A DNA stretch of 56,648 nucleotides from Ophioceras dolichostomum (taxonomy: Eukaryota > Ascomycota > Sordariomycetes > Magnaporthales > Ophioceraceae), in NCBI GenBank assembly GCA_003049485.1, contig PYST01000230.1:5475-62122 (forward strand), read 5' to 3'. Both the position numbers and the translations under genes were made by a program. Numbering within the stretch: position 1 is the stretch's first letter; the number at the start of each line of letters is the position of its first letter. The notes beneath the pieces are model-generated. The model ran no database searches, was not told where the DNA came from, and saw nothing but the letters and a program-made list of their open reading frames with translations. Shown piece after piece: positions 1 to 10,300 of this stretch.

Positions 1-23
1 GGGGGGGGGGGGGGGGGGGGGGG
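1..23. other. Homopolymer G run at the window edge
   Basis: The window opens with 23 consecutive G residues followed by ordinary sequence. It is not a fungal telomere repeat (TTAGGG). A pure G run at a sequence end is what dark cycles in two-colour sequencing chemistry produce, so it probably marks an assembly edge. A real G tract cannot be excluded. Confidence 0.7.
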
Positions 24-431
24 TTTCCCCACTGTCCCTCTCGAAGTCTCCCTACGAGGTACTGAACACTCGCTAGCAACTTCTAGCCCATGCGATACCA
101 TTGTGTGACCCTTTTGTCGCCAACATGATTAGGTAGATTTTGCTTTTAGAACTGAAGTTGTTCATGAAAAAATATTAAGGGAAGAACACGTGGCAGGGCG
201 GTTATTCGGTCTTAACACCTCACTGCCACAGCTGCCAGTTTTCCACCATCAAAACGGCGTGTAAGTGATTCCCGTCGTCTCTTTTTCAACTCACCCGATG
301 GAGCTTTATCTCTACAACTTTTCTGTAGTGAATAGAACATGGTAGCGTCTACTAGCCAACGAGCCGCTAGGCAAGAGCCGTGCAATGAGAAAGGAAAAGA
401 ATAGTATTAGCTGAAGAGTATAGTCACGTCA
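24..431. other. Intergenic, downstream of ERG26
   Basis: This 408-bp stretch lies 3' of the minus-strand ERG26 gene and would hold its 3' UTR and terminator. It includes an A/T-rich patch near 165-180. I see no coding sequence, RNA gene or repeat in it. Confidence 0.6.
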
Positions 432-1688
432 TCAGGCCTTTGTCCCCAACAGACCAGCCCTCTCCTGATCCAGGGACCACTGGACTCCCCTCTTGATCCC
501 CTCCTCCAAGCTGACAATAGGCCTGTACCCAAGGCGCCTCTTGGCCTTGCTGATATCGTAGTACCTGGTCATGGTGCTGTAAACAATGCGCTGCCGGTTG
601 AAGGTCGGGATCTTGCCGAGCATCAAGCTGGCCATCTCGCTCAGCCAGCCGAGGACGAGGCCCACCTCGCGGGGCAGGACCCAGACCTTGTCGATGCCGT
701 GCGGCGAGCCGGCGGCCTTCCAGACAGTGCGGGTGAAGTCCCAGAAGTACATGGGCGTGTCGTTGGTGATGATGAAGGCCTCGCCGTCGACGCGCTCGTG
801 GTCCAGGGGAGCGGTCGTGGCCTCGTACGTAACCAGCAGGGCGTGCGCCGCCAGCAGGTGCGCGTGCACGACGTTCTCGACGTACGTGAAGTCGAAGAGG
901 TTGTCGTTGGGCCCGACCTGGACGTTCCACCGCCCTTGCCGGTAGGCGTTGATGATGTGGTATAGCGCCATGACGTCGCCCTCGCCGATGATGCCGGCGG
1001 GCCGGATCGCGGCTGTGAGAAGCTTGGAGGGCTCGTTGGCCGCGAGGACTATCTCCTCCGCCGCAGCCTAGGCAATAGTTTGGAATAAACCCCGCGTTAG
1101 TTGGACATTCCTTAAGCAATCCTTCGACACCGCCCTTAAACCCCGTTATATAGGTTGGTAGGTATCCCACTGTACCTTTGTCTCCGAGTAGTACTCAGTC
1201 TGATCCTTCCCGCGAATAATTGGCCACCGTTCATCGGCGTTGATAAGGTCGCTGCGGTTGTCGCTGAGAATGCTGGCCGAGCTTGTGAAAACGAGCGCCT
1301 TCACGCCGGTCTTCTGGCACGCCTCGACCACGGCGCGGGTGCCGTCGATATTTACCCTCTTAAATATATCGTTGCTGACGGCGCTTTGCGCCTGCGGCGC
1401 GGGGCTTGCGGTGTGGATGACGACGTCCGGCTTGATCTCCTCGAAGACGGACACGAGCCTGGGGGCGTCCGTGATGTCGACCTCGAAGTAGCCCACGCCG
1501 TCCGAGTCCGGCCGCCGATTGCGCGAGCACCGCAGGTCTATCACCGACACGCGGCACGCGTACGACTCCAGGAGCATCCGCACCGTATGATGCCCAAGAA
1601 ATCCGCATCCGCCCACCACTAGCACTTTGCCCAGCTGGACCTTCTTCTCTGAGGCCATCGTCAAGGATCGATTCTCGGGTGAGGACAA
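432..1688 (-). CDS. ERG26: Sterol-4-alpha-carboxylate 3-dehydrogenase (decarboxylating), ERG26 type
   Basis: Predicted NAD(P)-dependent C-3 sterol dehydrogenase of ergosterol synthesis, acting in the ER C-4 demethylation complex with ERG25 and ERG27. Two exons read on the minus strand, 1688-1176 and 1067-432, with a 108-nt intron (GTACAG donor, CTAG acceptor, phase 0); product 382 aa. Residues 24-32 carry the Rossmann glycine motif (VVGGCGFLG). The short-chain dehydrogenase catalytic pair is Tyr167-x3-Lys171 (YSETK), and the intron falls exactly after that lysine. Exon 2 begins AAAEEIVLAANE and continues with IRPAGIIGEGD, both usual in the 3-beta-HSD/ERG26 family. Met11 is an alternative start. 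The length fits the family (about 350-380 aa). Other 3-beta-HSD-like reductases are the main alternative. Confidence 0.87.
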
Positions 1689-2214
1689 GCCGGCCGGGTC
1701 CAGGGTTCAATTCGGTCGCTACCGAGCCCTTTCGGTCCGTCGATTACTGCGGATAAGAAACGAGCGTAGACTCGGAGTTTCGCGTCAACGGGATCTTAGG
1801 CGATGACTGTCGCTTGTGCAGGTCGAGATATCTCCCATCGCTGCCAAAAAGATATGCATTTAAAAGAGCTCGGTTTTGTGCTTGCCAAGCTCGAAACATA
1901 GTCCAATTTTCCCCACTCAAGCGGCTGGAGCTGGAGTGACGTCTCTCCAGCGCTAGGCTGGTTCAGTACCACGCGCCCTATCTCAGCTCCCCAGGTAACC
2001 TTGTTGCTCACGTCCCTGCGATCTTAGATTCACGCCCCATACAGGCTTCATCGCGACAAGTGAGTGCAGTCTTGGCAGCAAGATGTGGGAGGCTTAAAAG
2101 CCCTCGAGGCTCCGAATTTGGAGTCTCGGGACTGCTCGTTGCCTGCTTGTAAAGTCTTCTTACTGCCACAATCCTTCGTCTCTCTCTTTTGGTAACATTC
2201 TTCTTGTTGTGAAC
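1689..2214. promoter_or_regulatory. Divergent intergenic region, ERG26 / SIM-repeat gene
   Basis: A 526-bp spacer separates two divergently transcribed genes and must hold both promoters. Just upstream of the plus-strand start is a pyrimidine-rich tract (about 2168-2190). I see no clear TATA box and no RNA gene. Confidence 0.5.
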
Positions 2215-3996
2215 ATGAGCAAGCCAGACGTAGAGATTCTCGTCCACATTGCCGCTCCCAGCGGAGCGCAAGACGATGCTCGCTATCGAGACTTGGCCAG
2301 AGCGTACCTCGATTTTGAGCCGGCCGAGGCGTCATGCGTCTCCTTCATTTCCTCAGCATCAGACATCGGCGACGGGCAGGTAGCTACAGTGCCATCCTTA
2401 CCGACAACGTCTATTCTTTCACCTCAGCTGTCCTTCAACAGCGTGTGGGATAATGCAGCCTCACCACTACGGCTTCCTGCCCCGTCTTTACCAAGGATGG
2501 AAGTTCCGTCATCACAACCTCGGTCTGAGTCGCAGTCTGAGTCTTTCTCTGGATCTCAATCTGGGTCACAATCTGGGTCTCAGTCCGGATCTCAGTCTCA
2601 GTCTCTTTCAGCACCCTCTTTCGTCCCGCCACCGAGTGTCATCGAGGATTCTCAACCACTTAACGACGTGAGCATAAGGCGCTTCTGCACCCCAACGCGG
2701 ATATTTGAGCACCATCTTCGGGCCTTGCAGTCCGCTCCTCAAAGTCCGACAGCGGGTCCAAGTTCGGAACTGGCGACAGCCCAGGGAACAGGAACGACAG
2801 ACGACGACGCCCAGTCCACGGCTGTCGTTATCACCCGCTTACCTCCCAGGCCATCGTCCCCTGCAAGAGAGGTGCCATCCTCATTACCTTCTGTGATTGA
2901 CCTCACGGAAAGCAACGAGATCGCTGAGGCGCCATCCTCCCCAGTTGGCGTCATCGACCTCACAAAGAGCACACAGAATTCGGAGGACTCAGACATCATC
3001 GCCTGCTCTGATGAAGCACAACCAGCCCGACCGCCGAGCCCCAAGAGGAGACGGCCTTCGCCTCCAAAAGGATCCTTACCGCCCAGGAGCTCACCTGACA
3101 TCGGCCTCGGACCAGATCCTAAAAGGAGGCGTACTGAAGCCTCGCCGGGATCTGCGCTGCCTAGGACTTCAAGCAACATTGGTTCGAGACCCGCTTCTGA
3201 GAGGAGGCCGGCTGTACCGCCACTAGGATCTGCGCTGTCAAGGATTGCAAGTGACACCGGACGCGGACCCAGACCCGGGTCTAAGAGGGGACGGACTTCA
3301 CCCGCGCCGGGGTCTGTATTGCACAGGAGTTCGAGTGATATCGGACCGGCAACTGCCCTCAAGAAGCGCAAGGTCTTGCACTTACCAGGAGAGCCTCCGC
3401 AACGGAGCGCAAGCGATGTCGGCCCGAGGAGGCCCTCCTCTCGGGCAAAGGCCAGACCGCAACCCGAGCTTGAACCCAGCAGCCCCCGAAGCCCGCCAGT
3501 CCCCATTCAGCAGACTGACGATGGCCTATCAGTCCTTGCCCCGGAGCCCCCGGTTTCCGTCGAAGACATGCAGCCCGACGACCTCCTTACGCCCAAACTC
3601 TACCTTTTAGTCGAGACTGAGCAGCTCAATCTGACTCGACGCTACGGTGTCCCTCGAAAGCTCCTGCAGGACAGGGACCCGAGGCCATTCGAGCGCGGAT
3701 ACTGGAAGCTGGACTGCACGGGTCCCAGGTGGGACGATGCGACGCGACACAAGACATGGGCGTTTCTGCGTAACTACGTAGGGCACGGCGATGCTGGGTG
3801 CCACGTCCGGGTTTCGCGTGACGAGGCGACTAGCTGGATCAGACTTTACTCGTACGGCCATGTCGTGGGGTACATGTTCCTGTTGCTGTATGTTGCGAGC
3901 AGTCGGCGTACTAACTATACGGACTGCATCTGGACATCTGGGGCAGGGGACTTGGTCTTGGTGAAGGCTGCTAAGGGCGTGCCGCGCACTGACTGA
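2215..3996 (+). CDS. Low-complexity nuclear-type protein with two SUMO-interacting motifs and a five-unit basic/Ser repeat; conserved fungal C-terminal domain
   Basis: Single-exon 593-aa protein of unknown function. The first ATG is at 2215. The N-terminus (HIAAPSGAQDDARYRDLA) looks like a conserved fungal segment. Residues about 100-130 are an SGSQ repeat. Two copies of VIDLT (residues 227-231 and 246-250), both followed by Ser and acidic residues, match the SUMO-interacting motif consensus. Residues about 270-410 hold five degenerate units of about 25-28 aa, each with a Lys/Arg cluster, a GSxLxR-like stretch and an SSDIG-like motif; the basic clusters resemble nuclear localisation signals. 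The last ~135 residues, rich in Trp, Tyr and Leu (e.g. WIRLYSYGHVVGYMFLLLY), form a folded domain that I recognise only as recurrent in fungal hypothetical proteins. Function, including SUMO binding, is inference. Confidence 0.75.
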   Translation: MSKPDVEILVHIAAPSGAQDDARYRDLARAYLDFEPAEASCVSFISSASDIGDGQVATVPSLPTTSILSPQLSFNSVWDNAASPLRLPAPSLPRMEVPSSQPRSESQSESFSGSQSGSQSGSQSGSQSQSLSAPSFVPPPSVIEDSQPLNDVSIRRFCTPTRIFEHHLRALQSAPQSPTAGPSSELATAQGTGTTDDDAQSTAVVITRLPPRPSSPAREVPSSLPSVIDLTESNEIAEAPSSPVGVIDLTKSTQNSEDSDIIACSDEAQPARPPSPKRRRPSPPKGSLPPRSSPDIGLGPDPKRRRTEASPGSALPRTSSNIGSRPASERRPAVPPLGSALSRIASDTGRGPRPGSKRGRTSPAPGSVLHRSSSDIGPATALKKRKVLHLPGEPPQRSASDVGPRRPSSRAKARPQPELEPSSPRSPPVPIQQTDDGLSVLAPEPPVSVEDMQPDDLLTPKLYLLVETEQLNLTRRYGVPRKLLQDRDPRPFERGYWKLDCTGPRWDDATRHKTWAFLRNYVGHGDAGCHVRVSRDEATSWIRLYSYGHVVGYMFLLLYVASSRRTNYTDCIWTSGAGDLVLVKAAKGVPRTD

Positions 3997-5062
3997 GAAC
4001 CCCGAGCGAGTGTCATTTTCAGGAAATCTGGATGGAATTGGATAAGGCGACCATTGAGCAGGAGCGTCACAGCTTTGGAAATGCCCCTATCCCCGCCACT
4101 ATCGTGGCTTGTGTTACGATCTCCTTTTCTTTTCTGCGTATCATTCTCTCATTTCTTTTGGATTATATACGACAGAATCGCTCCTTGGACATGGAAATCC
4201 AGGATTACGAAGACTTGGATAGGAAACAAACCATTCACGCACACTCTGCATCGCCGTTATGCGAACCCTTTCGAGAGCACAGAGGTCAATCCGTATGATA
4301 TCTCCAGAAAAGCAATGACACAAAATCAAAACATCGACATCCTTGAGATCCAGTCCCGAGTAAACGAGAGGCCACGCTGCTCACTCAGCATTCTTCACCT
4401 CTACAGACACACACTCGGCGCCACAAACACACTCGATGTCCAATAAACAGCCTATCCACACTATCTAAGGTCAGACAAAGGTACGTATGTTCTTATTATA
4501 CAGCGGCTGCGGTTGTGAAAACAATTACATACAACACCACACCGCAGCCTTCGCAGACCCATTGATACAGCAGAAAGCTACCAGCACCACCGCTATAGTT
4601 CATTTCGATCAACAACAAGCTTGCTGGCTTAGCCCCGACACGCACACCTTGGGGATCCTTTCGCGCTAGAGAAGACATAGGAAACAGAAAAAGAAAAAAG
4701 TTTTTGAGCCTTTTCCAGACACACAACAGATAATGATGGAAATGTCCAACGACACGCAGCAGAAAGCCAGGACTACATGGACATATGATGACAAGAGGGA
4801 AGAAGCAAGGGAAATTGACTCAAGGAGAAAAAAAAAATAACGAACGCGCAAACCCACAGCTCCTTTTAGGGGAGCCGTTGTGAAAGCGTGAATCGTTTTC
4901 TTTGCCTTCTTCAGCTTCCGCTCGCCACTCGAAATACCGCAGACTGCACCGTGTGCGCCCCGACCCTAGCGAGGTGAGGAGTAGGAGGAGGAGACGTAGG
5001 AGGCAGTCGAGCTAAAGGCAAGGAAACCGGGCCGTGACCTGGGCTGGGGCGATAGGCCCTCC
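3997..5062. other. Convergent intergenic region
   Basis: This 1.07-kb stretch lies between the 3' ends of the SIM-repeat gene and the mitochondrial HMG gene. An AATAAA hexamer occurs at about 4443 on the plus strand, and A-rich tracts at about 4685-4700 and 4830-4840. Short open frames at 4032-4446 have no recognisable content. No RNA gene or repeat was seen. Confidence 0.5.
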
Positions 5063-6465
5063 TCAGGACGTGGAGTCGGCCTCCGAGGGCGACTTCTCTG
5101 AAACGACGGGGCGACCGATAGCCTCTCGGGCTTTCTTGTAGGCGGCCGTCAAGTCGGCGTGCATGTCATGGTATGGCTATCAAAACGCAGAAAGAACAAC
5201 GAGCGTGTTGGTCAGCAATCAAGTGTTTTGTTTTGTTTTTTTTGTGCTCATTAAAAAAGGGGGATCGTTTCGTTTGGAGAGATGGATAGATGTCAAGAGG
5301 GGAGGGTTAAAAGTTGGGCAAGTGGGTAAGTGTCGCTATTCACTCACCTTGGCCTCCTCGGGCGAAAGAGCCTTCCAAGCAGCGACGGTGTCCTTGAAGA
5401 CCTCCTTGATGGGCCTCGTCGTGTCAAAGCCGCGGTTCTTTTCCCACATCGCCTTCACGAAGAGGTTGTGGGCCGCGACGGGTCGCGGGGGGAGGCGGGG
5501 ATCATCCAGCAGCTGGACGCGGCTCTTGTAGCGCGTGCGAAGATGGCGGCGGGCTTGGTTCGCGTCGAAGATCAGCTCGACCGGCTGGGATTCGACCCAG
5601 GCGACGCTTGCGCTCTCGTTGGCGACCTTGTTGCGGGCGACAATGTCTCGGAGCTCCTGTTTTTTTTTGTCAAGTGGTGGTGGTGGTGAAGGTTAGTATC
5701 TCTTTCTCTTTCTCTCTTGGCTAGGTCTAAATGCGCTCGCTTGTTGAGACTTCCTTTGGAAAGGGGGACAAAACACCAGGGAGGTGGGTAGACAGGGGAG
5801 GATCCCGAGGGCAATGCAGTCGCTGCAGGAAGCACATAATCAGGTCGAGAAGAACGGTTAAGGGGGAATGGCGGTGGAGACAGAAGCGGAGGAATTGTAC
5901 TTGCCTGATTTTCCGACTCAGAGAGACTGCGGTAGGTTGCAGAGAGACTGGGCATCGCGGCTGCAAGCTCAGCAGGACTCTTGTGGTTTGAATCTTTCAA
6001 CTGTCTACCAAGGAAGATCGCCCATGGAGACACCGGAAGGGCTTTGGGCTCATCTTTGACGAGCGCCGTTGCTGTCAAGGCCTTTTTCACTTGGTAAGGC
6101 GTAGGCTGGACGACCTTGGGCTTCTTCTTCTTCGGTTTGGGCGCGGGCTTCTTGGCTTTTACGACCTTCTTCTTCACCGGCTTCTTCTTTGCCGCCGGCT
6201 TCTTCTGCGTCTTCTTCGCGGCCGCAGTAGTAGCAGCCTTGCGCTTGGTGGCGGCGGTGGTGGTCTTCTTGGTCGCGGTGGCGGCGGCGGCGAAGCCCCT
6301 TGACTGCACGATCAATCGGTAGGTGCACGAGGCGGAGCGATTGATGGCAAGGCGCGAAGCCACGCCGACGGCGCGCCAGGCGGCCCCGGCCGGAACGGCG
6401 GCGGCGGCGGCATTCGCCCCGACACGCGACACTTGCAGCGTCGCCGGACGGATGATTGACCACAT
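5063..6465 (-). CDS. Mitochondrial nucleoid-type protein with two HMG boxes
   Basis: Predicted mtDNA-packaging HMG protein comparable in layout to yeast Abf2. Three exons on the minus strand: 6465-5905, 5656-5348 and 5176-5063 (327 aa). Intron 1 (248 nt) has a GC donor (CAG|GCAAGT); intron 2 is 171 nt; both are phase 0. Residues 1 to about 57 form an Arg/Ala/Ser presequence ending SRGFAAA, typical of mitochondrial import. Residues about 66-116 are a Lys/Ala/Pro-rich histone H1-like tail. HMG box 1 (about 143-205) starts SPWAIFLGRQL and spans intron 1. HMG box 2 (about 245-320) starts RPVAAHNLFVKAMW and continues across intron 2 into PYHDMHADLTAAYKKA. It is divergent from PRP5. The family call is firm; the exact orthologue is less certain. 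Confidence 0.85.
5657..5904 (-). other. GC-AG spliceosomal intron in the HMG gene
   Basis: The exon ends ...GAAAATCAG and is followed by GCAAGT. The acceptor is a pyrimidine-poor AAAACAG. Only the GC donor keeps the frame joining SESENQ to ELRDIVARN inside HMG box 1. The one nearby GT (AAGTACAA) would shift the frame. Confidence 0.82.
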
Positions 6466-7323
6466 CGCGGTGGGCGAAATCGGGGGTTGTTTTGTTTACG
6501 CGTGTATGGGCGTTGCTGTGTTGCTGTGATGCTGTAGCTGTGATAGCTTCGAAGCTTGTGGACAACCTGTAGCTTGTGTTGCCGCTGGCGCGATATAGAT
6601 TGTGGGAGTCAATCGGAGCAAACGGCACCTTCAAAAGTCACCAATTGCTTGAGAGATAGCTTCATGCCCGTAATATCAAATAAATCCTAAACAGCACAAC
6701 ATGCAGCCCAGCCCCTGTTTTACCTTAGAAGGAATCGACCCACCCCCGAAGCTGAGCTTTGCTGGGACAGCTTCTGTGACTCCACGCTATCAATGTCACC
6801 GGTACGATGTAGTGAGGGGCTCGGCAGTGTGAGCGGAGGGTAGCTAGAACTTCTGGAAGCATTGACCCAGCTATTGGTGTTGCCCCTCTTTGAAATTGTC
6901 CGATATCACGTGGTCGCGAAATGGAGGTTTCAATTCTCGGGGTTTCAGTCGGCCCGCATCTATGCATCAGTGGATGCCCGCCAAGGCTACCTCCTCCATT
7001 CATTCTCTCGCCGTGGAGAGTTTCGTTTGAACAAGGCATCGACTCTACGACAAGACTAACACCATCGTTTTTCTGACCCTTCATATCAACCCACGACGAA
7101 TTTAAGGCGGCCCTGAACGAGTGCGCAACCTCGTTACCGGGCATCGCCTGCTTGCGCCAGCCAGCCTAGCCCATTTTCTCTCTTGGTGGTGGCTGTCGTT
7201 CGCCGTTTGCCCACGAGTCTGGATGGCGAGGCAAACTTAACCGTGATTTATCTACAGCAGCACCCTCGGAAGAAGTACATCTCACCAATCGTGCACGCTT
7301 GCTGAGCCGCCAACAGAATCGCA
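6466..7323. promoter_or_regulatory. Divergent intergenic region, HMG gene / PRP5
   Basis: An 858-bp spacer holds both promoters. I see no TATA box, RNA gene or repeat. Short open frames here have no recognisable content. Confidence 0.5.
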
Positions 7324-10300
7324 ATGGCTCGCCCCAGAACGTCACGCTCACCATCTCCTGCAGGAAGCCAGCAGTCCTCAAGAAGAAGCCGCAAGGATGA
7401 AGAGAGACGTGACCATGGGGGCCACCGAGACAAGCCCCGCGACCGCCATCGCCGCTCGCGCAGCCCTGTCGACGTGAGTAACAGCCGAAACACCCTCAGC
7501 GGTCGCGAAGGCCTCAAATCAGATGCTAACTATTCTTCGCCACTGGCGTCTCCGCAGCGCCGATATCGCGACCGAGATCGCGATCGGGACCATGACTCGT
7601 ATCGTCGACGAGACCGCTCCATAGACCGACGAGACGACGACTACTACCGCGGCGGGCGCAGGGATGGCAACGCGCATCGCGACCGCCGACGGTCCCGCGA
7701 CCGTTCCCGGAATAGAGACAGGGCTCGAGACAGAGACCGCTCACCCGCCCGGCGCCGACGTGGGAGCCGGGACGGCGACCGCGATTATCGGTCCAGGCCA
7801 GATGACTTAAACGACCGAATTGACAGTCGTCGCGAAAGTACGACTGACTCCAGCTCCCGATTCAGGGGCGACGACCATCGCTCTCGTGGCCCCAACGGCT
7901 CGGATAGTACTGGACGACTCAAGGAATCTGATGTGAGTGACATCTGCGCCGTCTCTGACACTCGTGGCTATTCCCCACTTGCGTATGGTGATCAACGTCT
8001 GGTTGTGAACAATGCTAACTTTTCTCTACGACAGCCTGTTAAGTCGGCACAGACCCAAGCCCAGTTAGAAGCTGACAAAAAGGCTGAACGACTTGCTAAG
8101 CTGGAGGCATGGAAGAAGAAGAAGGAGGTTGAGCAGCAGCGCAAAGAGAGTGAAGCTACCCCTGGAAGCACGAGGAAGCTGCTTGCCGAGATGGACGAGA
8201 AGGCTAGCGGAGCCTCCTCGGCTGCTGCAGCCTCGCCTTCCTTAGTGATCCCCGTATCGGGTTCACCAGCCACCCCCCAGTCAGTTCCAGACGCTTCCTC
8301 AGCCCCTTCCCCTGTCGCGCCGTACCCCGGAAAGTTCGATCCGAAGGCCATCGCCAAAAAGTCTAGCGCCCGGCATCAGCCGCCCACAGTCCTCGGCGCC
8401 ATTAAGGGCCAGCCTCTCCCACACACCACCGCAGGCAACGAACGGAAAACCGGTGGCGTCACAGCTACGACCGCGGCTTCCCTACCACAGGGGAAACTCA
8501 GTGGCGGAGGCTTCGGCTTCCACAAGACATCGGCCGAGCAGGGCCCGGCCAAGCGCAAGCTGAACTTGGATGACGAAGAGACTTCCAAGCGGAAGCTCGC
8601 GAAGCTCCCAGACATCTCTCTGGAAGGTACCGATGACACGCCCTACGTCGTGCAGGACGAGGACGATGACTCTGAGGGAGACGGGTTCGCCGAAACGGAG
8701 GAGGAGGCGGCCGCGGCAGCTCGTGCAGCTCACGACAGGCGAGAAGAGCGGATCATCCAACAAAGCGTAAAAATGCAGACGGATGATGCCGAAACTAATG
8801 GCGCTTCCGCACCGAATGGGGTCACGGATGCCACTCAAGTACCGCCAGGGGAAGAGACGGCCATGGATGTGGATGCGGACGTCAAGCCAGACGAGGACGT
8901 GACCATGGAGGAGGAGGAGCTTGACCCATTGGATGCCTTCATGGCCGGGTTGGAGCAACCAGGTGGCGGCGGCGGCGGCGCCAAGTCGGGAGCGAAAAGT
9001 GCGACTAAGTCAAAGCCCGCACCCGTGCCAGAAGCTTATTTCAGTGATGATGACGAGTTCGGCACAAACGCTACCGAAGGCCCAGACGCCAAGGCAATCC
9101 TTGCCATGGCTGCGAAACGCAAGAAGAAGGACATTCCCGCCATCGATTACAGCAAGATCGATCTCATGCCCATCCGCAAGAATTTCTGGGTCGAGCCCCA
9201 CGAGCTGAGCGAGATGACCGACGCGGAGGTGGCTGAGTTGCGCCTTGAGCTCGACGGCATCAAGGTGTCGGGCAAGGACGTCCCGAAGCCGATCCAGAAA
9301 TGGTCGCTCGGCGGACTGACGCGGCCGATGCTTGACGTCGTGGAGAAGCTCGGCTACGACAAGCCCACGCCTATCCAGATGCAGGCTCTACCAGTCATCA
9401 TGTCCGGGCGCGATGTTATTGGCGTAGCCAAGACGGGGTCTGGCAAAACCATGGCGTTCCTGCTGCCCATGTTTCGCCACATCAAGGACCAGGAGCCTGT
9501 CAAGGATAATGAGGGCCCGATTGGGCTCATCCTGACACCGACGCGAGAGCTCGCCGTCCAGATCCACCGTGACTGCAAGCCATTTTTGAAGGCACTCGGT
9601 CTCCGGGCGGTTTGTGCGTACGGCGGACCTCCCATCAAGGATCAGATCGCGGATCTGAAGCGTGGCGCGGAGATCGTGGTCGCGACGACCGGCCGCATGA
9701 TCGATCTCCTGGCTGCCAACCAAGGCCGCGTGGTCAGCCTCCGACGCACAACCTACATCGTTCTCGACGAGGCCGACCGCATGTTCGACATGGGCTTTGA
9801 GCCGCAGGTGATGAAAATCTTCGCCACGGGCAGGCCAGATCGCCAGACGGTCCTCTTCTCGGCGACGATGCCCAAGATCATGGACGCCCTGGTCAAGAAG
9901 GTGTTGAGCAACCCGGTCGAGATAGAAGTAGGTGGCAAAAGCGTCGTCGCCCCGGAAATTACGCAGATCGTGGAGATTCGGGCAGAGAACGAGAAGTTCA
10001 ACCGCCTGCTGGAGCTACTAGGTGAGCTGTACATCAACGACGACGATGTGCGCGCGCTGGTCTTCGTCGAGCGGCAGGAGAAAGCCGACGAGCTGCTGCG
10101 GGAGTTGCTCCGGAAAGGGTACGGCTGCATGTCCCTACATGGCGGCAAGGACCAGGTGGACAGAGACTCGACCATTGCGGATTTCAAGAACGGCGTTTGC
10201 CCCGTGCTGGTGGCCACGTCGGTCGCGGCGCGCGGGCTAGACGTTAAACAGCTCAAGCTGGTCGTCAACTACGACGCGCCCAACCACCTGGAGGACTACG

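Noticed and set aside
1704..1716. B-box-like GTTCAATTC near the ERG26 start
   Set aside because: No A box at a suitable distance and no T stem around it.
2096..2112. A 16-nt word (AAAGCCCTCGAGGCTC) shared with about 31056
   Set aside because: Roughly 0.4 such coincidences are expected by chance in 56 kb, and no longer alignment surrounds it.
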